A stretch of DNA of 14,500 bases from Pseudomonadota bacterium (GCA_023428085.1 JAEYZK010000355.1:1-14500); one strand, 5' to 3'; positions 6,949-14,253 are shown, counted from the stretch's first letter. Notes: generated from the sequence alone by a model not told the origin. Numbers and translations are program-made.

Positions 6949-7851
6949 TCACGCGGCCGCCCGCGCGGGCCGCGGGCGGATCGCGAGGGTGCGCCGCCCC
7001 GCGCCGCGCTGGACCTCCAGCTGGATCTCGCGCGGGGGCGCGAGGACCATCACGCGCTGGAGGTCGTCCAGGGTCTGCACCGGGCTCCCGTTGGCGGAGA
7101 GGAGCAGGTCGTCCCTCCGGAGGCCGGCGGCCTGGGCGGGGGACGACTCCACCACCTCGAGCACGCGGATCCCGCGGGTGAGGCCCGCGTCGCGGAAGAG
7201 GACCGGGTCGAGGTCCTCGCCCCGGCCCGCGATGCCGAGGAACGGGCGGCGCACCTCGCCGGCGCGGATGAGCACGGACGCGATCCAGCTCGCCGTGCGC
7301 GCCGGGACGGCGAACCCGATGCCGCGCGCCCACGGGATGATCGCGGTGGCGAGCCCGACCACCTGGCCTGCCGCGTCGAGCAGCGGACCGCCGGAGTTGC
7401 CCGGGTTGATGGAGGCGTCGGTCTGGACGAGCCCCTCGAGCACGCCGCCGGGCGCGGGCAGGTTGCGGTAGAGCGCGGAGACCACGCCGAGCGTCACGGA
7501 GCGCTCGAAGCCGAGCGGGTTGCCGATGGCCAGCACGACCTCGCCCACCTGGAGCTGGCGCTCCGAGAGCGAGAGCACCGGCAGATCGCGGAGCTCGACG
7601 CGGACCACCGCCAGATCGGTCCGGTCGTCTGCGCCGACGAGCTCGCCCCGGGCGACCCGGGAGCCGGACAGGCGCACGCGGAGCGGGCCGCCGCCGCGCG
7701 CCACGTGCGCGTTCGTGAGGACCCAGCCGTCCTGGGCGATCACGAGGCCGCTGCCCTGGCCGCGCCCATGCTCCACCCCGACGACGGCGCCCGCGGCGCG
7801 CGCCACGAGCGCGGCGACGTCGTTCGAGAAGGCCTGCAGACCCGTCGTCAT
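6949..7851 (-). CDS. HtrA/Deg-like S1C serine protease with PDZ domain, no export signal
   Basis: 300 residues. The trypsin-like domain carries the full triad: His49 in LTNAHVA, Asp79 in DDRTDLAVV and Ser153 in INPGNSGGPL, with the helper motif AIGNPLGFE. A single PDZ domain follows (about 195-285, SSPAQAAGLRRDDLLLSANG). HtrA family members degrade or refold damaged proteins and are normally periplasmic or membrane-anchored. This one starts directly with a short helix and has no signal peptide or membrane segment. ATG 7851 is chosen over the in-frame GTG at 7869 because AAGGAG (9 nt before the ATG) lies inside the longer reading and serves the ATG; the GTG version adds only KERGT-type residues and no signal. 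It lies 14 nt after the DUF4142 gene in a probable operon. Its stop is one base from that of the convergent 6294 gene. Confidence 0.92.
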   Translation of the reverse strand: MTTGLQAFSNDVAALVARAAGAVVGVEHGRGQGSGLVIAQDGWVLTNAHVARGGGPLRVRLSGSRVARGELVGADDRTDLAVVRVELRDLPVLSLSERQLQVGEVVLAIGNPLGFERSVTLGVVSALYRNLPAPGGVLEGLVQTDASINPGNSGGPLLDAAGQVVGLATAIIPWARGIGFAVPARTASWIASVLIRAGEVRRPFLGIAGRGEDLDPVLFRDAGLTRGIRVLEVVESSPAQAAGLRRDDLLLSANGSPVQTLDDLQRVMVLAPPREIQLEVQRGAGRRTLAIRPRPARAAA

Positions 7852-7865
7852 CGTGCCCCGCTCCT

Positions 7866-8507
7866 TCACCCTTCGTCCGCGGCGGGGTTCGTCGCTGCGC
7901 GCGCCGCCGCGACGTGCGCGCGCAGCACCTTCCGCTCACGCTCGAGGTGCGAGGTGAGCACCTGCCGGCGCGCGTCCCGCGCCTGCGGGACCAGCGCGTC
8001 CACGTCCGCCGCGGCGCGGTCGAGCAGCGCCGTCGTCCGCGTGAGGAACGCCGCGTCCAGGGCGGGTCCCTGCGCCGCCTGCACCTCGCGCGCGGCGGCG
8101 AGCGCCTCCTGCCGCGCCGCCAGGAACGCGGGGCCCGTCCGCTCGAACCGCGACGTCTCGAAGTACCGGCGGAGCGCCCAGTCGAGCCGCGTGTGGTCGT
8201 CGCGCACCGTCTGCGCGAGCTTCCGCACGCGCGGATCCGCCGAGCGCGCGCCGGCGTCGGCGAGGGCGACGGCGCCCTCGTGGACCGCGTGCAGGCGCTG
8301 GATGCCGTCGCGGATCCGGACCGCCTCCGGCGTGTCGGTGCGGAGGAAGACCTGGTAGTACTGCTCGGCCTCGCGGGAGTCGAAAGGGACCTCGGTGCCG
8401 AGCGTCCCCGGTCCGCCGCTCCTGGGCATGTCGGCCGCGGGCGCAGGCGCGGCGAGCGCGAGGGCCGCCGCCCCGGCGGCGAGGGTCCTTCGCTTCGTGT
8501 GGTCCAT
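7866..8507 (-). CDS. secreted DUF4142-like (ferritin-like helical bundle) protein
   Basis: 213 residues. The N-terminus DHTKRRTLAAGAAALALAAP is a classical signal peptide with likely cleavage after APA (about residue 25), so the mature protein is periplasmic. The mature part is predicted all-helical: LHAVHEGAVALADAGARSAD and VRKLAQTVRDDHTRLDWALR match the pattern of DUF4142 proteins (small-residue helix, then V+-A--...DH). The C-terminal half is Ala/Arg-rich helix. Function is unknown in the family. No Shine-Dalgarno precedes ATG 8507, but TAGATC lies 7 nt before it, suggesting a leaderless transcript. The S1C protease gene follows after 14 nt, and the GH5 gene is divergent. DUF4142 membership is judged from pattern and is moderately sure; secretion is clear. 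Confidence 0.86.
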   Translation of the reverse strand: MDHTKRRTLAAGAAALALAAPAPAADMPRSGGPGTLGTEVPFDSREAEQYYQVFLRTDTPEAVRIRDGIQRLHAVHEGAVALADAGARSADPRVRKLAQTVRDDHTRLDWALRRYFETSRFERTGPAFLAARQEALAAAREVQAAQGPALDAAFLTRTTALLDRAAADVDALVPQARDARRQVLTSHLERERKVLRAHVAAARAATNPAADEG

Positions 8508-8514
8508 GTAGGTG

Positions 8515-8520
8515 GATCTA
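8515..8520 (-). promoter_or_regulatory. candidate -10 element (TAGATC) for leaderless DUF4142-protease transcript
   Basis: TAGATC on the minus strand lies 7 nt before ATG 8507, where a ribosome site would otherwise be expected; none is present. The last base departs from the usual T, so this is the weakest of the three such sites in the window. Confidence 0.35.
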
Positions 8521-8624
8521 GCGGGCACGGGCGCCGCTCGCAGGGCCGGGCTGCGGCCTCCTTCCACGGCGAGGACCGCCCGTGCGCCCCGTTCCCATGA
8601 CGCCAGGCGGCCGGGCGGGCGTGC

Positions 8625-8630
8625 TAGGCT
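8625..8630 (+). promoter_or_regulatory. candidate -10 element (TAGGCT) for the GH5 gene
   Basis: TAGGCT is the only AT-containing hexamer of this type in the divergent region. It would start a transcript near 8637 and leave a 36-nt leader with ribosome site GGGAG (8662-8666), 6 nt before ATG 8673. No -35 match is seen. Confidence 0.3.
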
Positions 8631-8672
8631 TCCCGGCGTCACCGACTTCGTTCGACACCCCGGGAGCACTGG

Positions 8673-9710
8673 ATGAAGAAGACCTGGACGTTGCTGCGGA
8701 CCCTCTGCTTCGCCGCCTCGCTGGCCGCCTGCGCGGGCGGGCAGAACCCCGCTCCGGCCGCCGCACCCGCCGCTCCCACTCCGCAGCTCGAGAGGTGGTC
8801 GGTCTCGCCGGTGGAGGCGTGGGGCAGGCTCCAGGTGTGCGGCACGAGGATCTGCGGCAAGGGCGGCAAGCCGGTGCAGCTCCGCGGCATGAGCCTGTTC
8901 TGGAGCAACTCGGGGTGGGGCGGCGACAAGTACTACGACGCGAGCGTCGTCAACACCCTCGCCGACACCTGGCACGCGACCGTGATCCGGGCCGCCGTCG
9001 GCGTCCAGGAGCAGGGCGGGTACCTCGCCTCGTCGTCGGCCAACAAGGCGCGCGCGAAGGTCGTCATCGACGCCGCGATCGCGAAGGGGATGTACGTGAT
9101 CGTGGACTGGCACAGCCACGCGCTGATCGAGGACGACGCGATCGCCTTCTTCAAGGAGATGGCGACCGCGTACGCGGCCTCGCCCAACCTCATCTGGGAG
9201 CCGTTCAACGAACCGGTGAAGCAGTCGTGGTCCGCCCAGCTCAAGCCGTACCACGAGAAGGTCATCGCCGCGATCCGCGCCGCGGGCAGCCAGAACCTCG
9301 TCGTGGTGGGCAGCCCGAGCTGGTCGCAGGACGTGGACGTCGCCGCGGCCGACCCCATCGCCACCGACAAGAACGTCGCCTACACGCTCCACTTCTACGC
9401 CGGGACGCACAGGCAGGAGCTGCGCGGCAAGGCGGAGCGCGCCATGCAACGTGGCGTCGCCCTCTTCGTCACGGAGTGGGGCACCTGCGACGCCTCCGGC
9501 AACGGCGGCTTCGACCCGGCCTCGTCCAAGATCTGGACCGACTGGATGGACGCCAACGTGATCAGCTCGGCCAACTGGGCGCTCAACGACAAGCGGGAGA
9601 CCGCGAGCGCGTTCGGGCGCTCGGCGCGCATCTCCGGGCCGTGGACCGACGCGCAGCTCACGGACTCGGGACGCTGGGTGAAGGCGTACATCCAGGCCGG
9701 GTACCGCTAG
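8673..9710 (+). CDS. GH5 endoglucanase (cellulase), lipoprotein
   Basis: 345 residues. The N-terminus MKKTWTLLRTLCFAASLAAC is a lipoprotein signal with lipobox LAAC and Cys20 as the lipidated residue, followed by an Ala/Pro-rich tether (21-37). The catalytic GH5 barrel (about 50-335) has KPVQLRGMSLFWS at its start, ATVIRAAVG, VIVDWHSH, acid/base Glu180 in WEPFNEP and nucleophile Glu268 in FVTEWGTCD, the pattern of Cel5A-type endoglucanases that cleave beta-1,4-glucan. No carbohydrate-binding module is present. The protein should be anchored to the inner or outer membrane; residue +2 after the Cys is Ala then Gly, so there is no Asp retention signal of the E. coli type and outer-membrane sorting is plausible. 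Divergent from DUF4142. korA begins 96 nt downstream with its own ribosome site. Confidence 0.94.
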   Translation: MKKTWTLLRTLCFAASLAACAGGQNPAPAAAPAAPTPQLERWSVSPVEAWGRLQVCGTRICGKGGKPVQLRGMSLFWSNSGWGGDKYYDASVVNTLADTWHATVIRAAVGVQEQGGYLASSSANKARAKVVIDAAIAKGMYVIVDWHSHALIEDDAIAFFKEMATAYAASPNLIWEPFNEPVKQSWSAQLKPYHEKVIAAIRAAGSQNLVVVGSPSWSQDVDVAAADPIATDKNVAYTLHFYAGTHRQELRGKAERAMQRGVALFVTEWGTCDASGNGGFDPASSKIWTDWMDANVISSANWALNDKRETASAFGRSARISGPWTDAQLTDSGRWVKAYIQAGYR

Positions 9711-9806
9711 TCGGCCGACGGTCCGGTCGATCGCCTTCGCCCCATCCGTCCTCGCCTGCGCGGCCTCCCGCCGTTATGTCCCTCGGTGGGAGGCCCAGGA
9801 GGAAGG

Positions 9807-11642
9807 ATGTCCGAGGCGATCGCTGCAGCGCCACGCCGCGCGGCCCAGGCAGCTGGCGCGCCGCGCGTGAACGATTTTTCCATCCAGGTCGCGACGGCCA
9901 ACGGGTCGGGGTCGCAGAGCTCGAACACCGTGCTCCTGCGGGCGCTCTTCCAGATGGGGCTGCCCGTCTCCGGCAAGAACCTGTTCCCGTCGAACATCGC
10001 CGGGTTGCCCACCTGGTACACGATCCGGGTCTCCCGCGACGGCTGGCTCGGGCGGAAGAAGGAGATCGACCTCCTCGTCGCCATGAACCCGGAGACGGCG
10101 CGCCAGGACGTGCTCGGGCTGCCGCCGGGCGCCGTCGTCGTCGCCGACGCGCCGCTCGCCGTCGGCGGCCTCCGCGGCGACCTCGTCCTCTACGAGGTCC
10201 CGTTCGACCGGCTGGTCGAGGGGCTGGCCCCGGACCCGAAGCTGCGCAAGCTGCTCCGGAACATGGCGTACGTGGGGGTGCTGGCGGGGCTCCTCGCGAT
10301 CGAGTTCGCCGAGGTCGAGCGCGCCATCGGGAAGGTGTTCGGGAAGAAGGCCCGCGCCCGCGAGCTGAACGTCGCCGCTGCCCGCGCCGGCCTCGCGTGG
10401 GCGGAGCGGGCGGAGAAGCGCGACGGGCTCTCCGTCGCGCGGATGGATCGCACCCGCGGGAAGCTCCTCGTCGACGGCAACGCGGCCTGCGCGCTCGGCG
10501 CCCTCTTCGGCGGCGTGACCGTGGTGACCTGGTACCCGATCACCCCGTCGTCGTCGCTCGTCGAGTCGCTGATCGGGTACCTGCGCAAGTACCGCGTCGC
10601 GCCCGACGGGAAGCCGACCTTCGCGGTCGTGCAGGCGGAGGACGAGCTCGCCGCGCTCGGCATGGTGGTCGGGGCGGGGTGGGCCGGCGCGCGCGCGATG
10701 ACCGCCACCTCCGGCCCCGGGATCTCGCTCATGGGCGAGCTCGCCGGGCTCGCGTACTTCGCCGAGGTGCCGGCGGTGATCTTCGACGTGCAGCGCGTGG
10801 GCCCGTCCACCGGCCTCCCCACCCGCACCGCGCAGGGGGACGTCCTCTCCACCGCGTTCCTCTCGCACGGCGACACGCGGCACGTGCTCCTCTTCCCCGG
10901 CACCGTGGAGGAGTGCTTCTCGATGGGCGCGGAGGCGTTCGACGTCGCGGAGCGCCTGCAGACGCCGGTGTTCGTCATGACCGATCTCGACCTCGGCATG
11001 AACGTGTGGATGGCCGACCCCTTCCCGTACCCGGAGCGGCCGCTGGACCGCGGCAAGGTGCTGTCGAAGGAGGACCTCGAGCGCCTCGGCTCGTTCGCCC
11101 GGTACGAGGACCTGGACGGCGACGGGATCGGCTGGCGGACGCTGCCCGGCACCGATCACCCGCGCGCCGCGTACTTCACGCGCGGCACGGGGCACGACGA
11201 GAAGGCCGCGTACAGCGAGGATCCGGCCACCTTCGAGCGCAACATGGCCCGGCTCGCGAAGAAGCTCGACGGGGCGCGGGCGCTCCTCCCGGCGCCGGTG
11301 GTGCAGGGCGCGGGCGCCGACGTCGGCGTCATCGCCTACGGCTCGTCGCACCACGCCGTCGTCGAGGCGCTCGCGCAGCTCCGGGACGAGGCGGGGCTCG
11401 CGGCGGACTACCTGCGCGTGCGGGGCTACCCCTTCGCGCCATCGGTCGAGGAGTTCGTGGCCGCGCACCGCCGCGTGTACGTGGTGGAGCAGAACCGCGA
11501 CGCCCAGCTCTGTTCCCTCCTGAAGCTGGATCTCCCCCCCGACCTCGCCGCGCGGCTCCGCCCGGTGGCCCACGTGCACGGCCTCCCGCTCGACGCACGC
11601 TCCGTCACCGACGAGATCGCCGGAAAGGAGCGCGCCCCGTGA
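9807..11642 (+). CDS. korA: 2-oxoacid:acceptor oxidoreductase, fused gamma-alpha subunit (KorA type)
   Basis: 611 residues. Together with KorB it oxidatively decarboxylates a 2-oxoacid (most likely 2-oxoglutarate) to the acyl-CoA and passes electrons to ferredoxin, or runs in reverse. The gamma domain comes first (about 20-215, QVATANGSGSQSSN, then GKNLFPSNIAGLPTWYTIR). The alpha domain (from about 220) contains DGNAACALGALFGG, TWYPITPSSSLVE, TATSGPGISLMGE and GPSTGLPTRTAQGD, the thiamine/CoA-side segments of the family. The gamma-alpha order and length match the two-subunit KorAB enzymes. ATG 9807 is chosen for its AGGAGG (9797-9802) rather than the in-frame GTG at 9786. The stop overlaps the korB start (GTGA). 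No ferredoxin domain is fused and no ferredoxin gene lies nearby. Substrate preference is inferred. Confidence 0.93.
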   Translation: MSEAIAAAPRRAAQAAGAPRVNDFSIQVATANGSGSQSSNTVLLRALFQMGLPVSGKNLFPSNIAGLPTWYTIRVSRDGWLGRKKEIDLLVAMNPETARQDVLGLPPGAVVVADAPLAVGGLRGDLVLYEVPFDRLVEGLAPDPKLRKLLRNMAYVGVLAGLLAIEFAEVERAIGKVFGKKARARELNVAAARAGLAWAERAEKRDGLSVARMDRTRGKLLVDGNAACALGALFGGVTVVTWYPITPSSSLVESLIGYLRKYRVAPDGKPTFAVVQAEDELAALGMVVGAGWAGARAMTATSGPGISLMGELAGLAYFAEVPAVIFDVQRVGPSTGLPTRTAQGDVLSTAFLSHGDTRHVLLFPGTVEECFSMGAEAFDVAERLQTPVFVMTDLDLGMNVWMADPFPYPERPLDRGKVLSKEDLERLGSFARYEDLDGDGIGWRTLPGTDHPRAAYFTRGTGHDEKAAYSEDPATFERNMARLAKKLDGARALLPAPVVQGAGADVGVIAYGSSHHAVVEALAQLRDEAGLAADYLRVRGYPFAPSVEEFVAAHRRVYVVEQNRDAQLCSLLKLDLPPDLAARLRPVAHVHGLPLDARSVTDEIAGKERAP

Positions 11643-12682
11643 CCGTCACCAACGCCGCCCCCGCGCCCAAGGTGAACCGCCTGGGCCTCCCGCTCGCCGA
11701 GTACAAGGGCGGCAAGACCACGCTCTGCCCCGGGTGCGGCCACAACTCGATCTCGGAGCGGATCCTCGAGGCGATGTACGAGGTCGGCGTGCCGCCGGAG
11801 CGCGTGGCCAAGCTCTCCGGGATCGGCTGCTCGTCCAAGAGCCCGGCGTACTTCATGAGCCGCTCGCACGCGTTCAACGCCGTGCACGGCCGCATGCCCG
11901 CGATCGCCACCGGCGTCGTGCTCGCCAACCGGAGCCTGCTGGCGCTCGGCGTCTCGGGGGACGGCGACTCGGTCTCCATCGGCATGGGCCAGTTCGCGCA
12001 CCTCATGCGGCGGAACCTGCCGATGATCTACGTCCTCGAGGACAACGGGGTGTACGGGCTCACCAAGGGCCAGTTCTCCGCCACGGCCGATCGCGGCTCG
12101 CTCCAGAAGTCCGGCGTGGTGAACGACCTGCCCGCGATCGACATCTGCGCGGCGGCGATCCAGCTCGGCGCGACCTTCGTCGCGCGGTCCTTCTCGGGCG
12201 ACAAGCGCCAGCTCGCGACGCTGCTCAAGGCGGCCGCCTCGCACAACGGCATCGCCCTCCTCGACGTGATCTCTCCGTGCGTCACGTTCAACGACCACGA
12301 GGGCTCGACCAAGTCCTACGCGTACATGAAGGACCACGACGCGCCGATCCACGAGCTGTCGTACGTGCCGTCGTACGAGGACATCGCCGTCGCGTACGAC
12401 CCCGGGACCACGCTGGACGTCGAGCTGTACGACGGCTCGCACCTCCGGCTCCGGAAGCTCGAGGAGGGCTACGATCCGCGGGACCGGATCCGCGCGGTGA
12501 CGCGCCTCATGGAGACCGCCCGCACCGGCGAGGTGCTCACCGGGCTGCTCTTCCTCGACGCGAAGGCGCCGTCGTTCCTGGACGTGCTCGGCCTGCCGGA
12601 CGCGCCGCTCGCGACCCTGCCCGGGAGCGCCGTCCGCCCGCCGCGCGAGGCGCTGGACGAGATCGTGGAGTCGCTGCGGTAG
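11639..12682 (+). CDS. korB: 2-oxoacid:acceptor oxidoreductase beta subunit (KorB type)
   Basis: 347 residues. It carries the thiamine diphosphate site: GDGDS (107-111) through EDNGVYGLT (Asn136), which bind the diphosphate through Mg2+. Four cysteines, Cys30 and Cys33 (LCPGCGHN), Cys64 (GIGCSS) and Cys214 (SPCVTFND), are placed as the ligands of the single [4Fe-4S] cluster in two-subunit 2-oxoglutarate:ferredoxin oxidoreductases. The start GTG 11639 overlaps the korA stop in GTGA and is preceded by AAAGGAG at 8 nt, so the two subunits are translationally coupled. The protein is cytoplasmic. Its TAG stop at 12680-12682 abuts the stop of the convergent hydrolase gene with no base between. The call is firm; 2-oxoglutarate over pyruvate is inferred from the two-subunit format. 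Confidence 0.95.
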   Translation: MTVTNAAPAPKVNRLGLPLAEYKGGKTTLCPGCGHNSISERILEAMYEVGVPPERVAKLSGIGCSSKSPAYFMSRSHAFNAVHGRMPAIATGVVLANRSLLALGVSGDGDSVSIGMGQFAHLMRRNLPMIYVLEDNGVYGLTKGQFSATADRGSLQKSGVVNDLPAIDICAAAIQLGATFVARSFSGDKRQLATLLKAAASHNGIALLDVISPCVTFNDHEGSTKSYAYMKDHDAPIHELSYVPSYEDIAVAYDPGTTLDVELYDGSHLRLRKLEEGYDPRDRIRAVTRLMETARTGEVLTGLLFLDAKAPSFLDVLGLPDAPLATLPGSAVRPPREALDEIVESLR

Positions 12683-13681
12683 TCACGGCGCCGGCGCCGC
12701 AGCGCCCCGGAGCTGGGCCCCGCCCGCGTGCGCGAGCTCGATCGTCTCGCCGATCGCGAGGACGCGGACCCGCTCGGCCGGGAGGCCGCGCCGGACGCGC
12801 TCGGCCTCGAGCCGCCGCGGCGGCTCGTCGAGCGGCTCGTCGGTGAGCTTGAACGTGCCCCAGTGCATGCCCACGAACGTCCGGGCGCCGAGCGTCTGGA
12901 AGGCCTCGAGCGCCTGCTCGGGGTCGAGGTGCTGGCGCTCCATGAACCAGGCTGGATCGTACGCGCCGATCGGGAGGAGCGCGGCGTCGAGCGACGGGAA
13001 GCGGGCCGCGATCTCCCGGAAGCCGCCGAACCGCGCGGTGTCGCCCGCGTGGTAGACGGACCCGCCGCCCCCCTGGATCACGAACCCGCCCCAGAGCTGC
13101 GCGTTCTGGTCGAAGGGCGTGCGCCGCGACCAGTGCTGCGCGGGGACGAAGGTGACCGTGACGCCGCGCACCTGCGCCGACGACCACCAGCCGAGCTCCG
13201 TCGCCGCGAGCCCGCGCGCGCGGAAGGACGGCTCCCACCCGAGGCCGGCGACGATCGGCGCCCCGACGGCGCGGAGCGTGGGCAGGTCGAGGTGGTCGTA
13301 GTGCCCGTGGGTCACGAGCGCGGCGTCGATCCGGGGGAGCTCCGCGATCGCGAGCGGCGGTGGGACGTTGCGCCGGACGCCCACGATCCCCTCGGGCCGG
13401 AGCACCGGATCGACCACGAGCGAGACCCCGTCGAGCTGGACGAGGAAGCTCGCGTGCCCGAGCCAGGTGAGCCGCGGGGGAGCACCCGGCGGCGGCGCCG
13501 CCGCGAGCCGGGCGAGGTCGGGGCGCACCGCCGGCACGGGCGCGCGATCCGGCGACACCCGCCGCCGGCCGCGCAGCCTGTCCCAGACCGCCCACCGGAG
13601 CACCGTCCCGAGGCCCGCCGGGCGAGACCCGTCGAGGTTGAGGAATCGTCCGTCGCGGTCCCGGGGCTGCTCGAAGGCCAT
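12683..13681 (-). CDS. MBL-fold metal-dependent hydrolase, NAPE-PLD/UlaG-like
   Basis: 332 residues. The metallo-beta-lactamase fold carries THGHYDHLD (His125, His127, Asp129, His130), the bridging Asp214 in HAGDTARF and His273 in GMHWGTF, enough to bind two zinc ions. The segment VPAQHWSRRTPFDQN followed by LWGGFVIQ is characteristic of the NAPE-hydrolysing phospholipase D-like branch, whose bacterial members mostly have unknown substrates (phospholipids or other phosphodiesters are proposed). No signal peptide is seen, and an Arg-rich N-terminal segment of about 65 residues precedes the domain. ATG 13681 has GGGAG 8 nt upstream. It is divergent from the VOC gene by 72 nt, and its stop directly abuts the korB stop. 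The fold is firm, the substrate unknown. Confidence 0.91.
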   Translation of the reverse strand: MAFEQPRDRDGRFLNLDGSRPAGLGTVLRWAVWDRLRGRRRVSPDRAPVPAVRPDLARLAAAPPPGAPPRLTWLGHASFLVQLDGVSLVVDPVLRPEGIVGVRRNVPPPLAIAELPRIDAALVTHGHYDHLDLPTLRAVGAPIVAGLGWEPSFRARGLAATELGWWSSAQVRGVTVTFVPAQHWSRRTPFDQNAQLWGGFVIQGGGGSVYHAGDTARFGGFREIAARFPSLDAALLPIGAYDPAWFMERQHLDPEQALEAFQTLGARTFVGMHWGTFKLTDEPLDEPPRRLEAERVRRGLPAERVRVLAIGETIELAHAGGAQLRGAAAPAP

Positions 13682-13741
13682 GCGTCACGCTCCCGGCGGA
13701 ACATAACCCGGTCGCGGCCGGCGCGGGGTCCGCGCGCCCAT

Positions 13742-13747
13742 TAGCGT
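13742..13747 (+). promoter_or_regulatory. candidate -10 element (TAGCGT) for leaderless VOC transcript
   Basis: TAGCGT ends exactly 6 nt before the GTG at 13754, so transcription would begin at the start codon. There is no ribosome site between. No -35 match is seen, and the spacing is the same as for the GH2 gene. Confidence 0.4.
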
Positions 13748-13753
13748 CCTTCC

Positions 13754-14167
13754 GTGCGCACGCGCCTCGCCGTGAACATCGACGTGGACGACGTCGAGGA
13801 GGCCATCCGGTTCTACACGGAGGCGCTCGGGCTCCAGGTGGGCAGGCGCCTGGAGGGCGGTTTCACCGAGCTCGCCGGGGCCGACGTCCCGATCTTCCTG
13901 CTCCCCGCGCCCCGCGGGAGCATGCCCTTCCCCGGCGCGACGCGCAGCCGCGACTACGTCCGCCACTGGACCCCGGTGCACCTCGACGTCGTCGTGGACG
14001 ACATCGACGCGGCGCTCGCGCGCGCGCGGGCCGCAGGGGCACGGGTCGAGCTGCCCGTCGCGCAGCACCCGTTCGGCAAGCTGGCCGTGCTGTCGGATCC
14101 CTTCGGCCACGGCTTCTGCCTGCTCCAGCTGCAGGGGAGAGGGTACGGGGCGATCGAGGAGGGGTAG
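13754..14167 (+). CDS. VOC-superfamily (glyoxalase/bleomycin-resistance-like) protein
   Basis: 137 residues forming the paired beta-alpha-beta-beta-beta units of the vicinal oxygen chelate fold: NIDVDDVEEAIRFYTEALGL in the first half and HLDVVVDDIDAALARARAAG, then LSDPFGHGFCLLQ in the second. In enzymes of this fold the closing strand normally supplies a Glu metal ligand (GNxFEL); here the segment reads GHGFCLLQ, and the first strand has Asn where many have His, so a classical metal site is doubtful and a binding role is possible. Start GTG 13754 is preferred because the first strand begins at once; an in-frame GTG six codons on would cut into it. No Shine-Dalgarno is present. Divergent from the MBL hydrolase. 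Function unknown. Confidence 0.82.
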   Translation: MRTRLAVNIDVDDVEEAIRFYTEALGLQVGRRLEGGFTELAGADVPIFLLPAPRGSMPFPGATRSRDYVRHWTPVHLDVVVDDIDAALARARAAGARVELPVAQHPFGKLAVLSDPFGHGFCLLQLQGRGYGAIEEG

Positions 14168-14188
14168 GGGACCGCGGGCGCCGCAGCA

Positions 14189-14253
14189 CCGTTCGCCCTT
14201 CGACTCCGGCCCGCTCCGCGGGCCCACGCTTGGCCTACGCTCAGGGTGAACGG
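14189..14253. repeat. REP-like palindromic element 1
   Basis: The ends CCGTTCGCCCT and AGGGTGAACGG are imperfect inverted repeats. Nested inside is a perfect hairpin GGCCCGC-TCC-GCGGGCC (14208-14224). It lies 21 nt past the VOC stop and could also stop or stabilise that transcript, though no T-run follows. The arm sequence ...GACTCC/TACGCTCAGGGTGAACGG resembles the short extragenic palindromes scattered in many high-G+C genomes; copy number cannot be judged here. Confidence 0.65.

Noticed and set aside
4676..7471. Open frame of over 900 codons on the plus strand
   Set aside because: It runs antisense to GH2, then out of frame through the 6294 gene and antisense to the protease. No domain can be recognised and its composition is that of a shadow frame.
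9710..9719. 10-bp palindrome GTCGGCCGAC at the GH5 stop as a terminator
   Set aside because: No loop and no T-run, and short G+C palindromes are common by chance here.
9774..9779. TTATGT before korA, also seen before the MBL hydrolase (GTTATGT in both), as a shared promoter box
   Set aside because: It matches the -10 consensus poorly, has no -35 partner, and is only two occurrences. Noted but not strong enough to annotate.
9774..11579. Open frame of about 600 codons on the minus strand opposite korA
   Set aside because: No motif, composition of a shadow frame, and korA on the other strand matches its family throughout.
8582..11638. Upstream extension of the korB frame
   Set aside because: The frame stays open through the GH5 and korA genes only because of base composition. 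The GTG at 11639 with AAAGGAG and the GTGA overlap fixes the real start.
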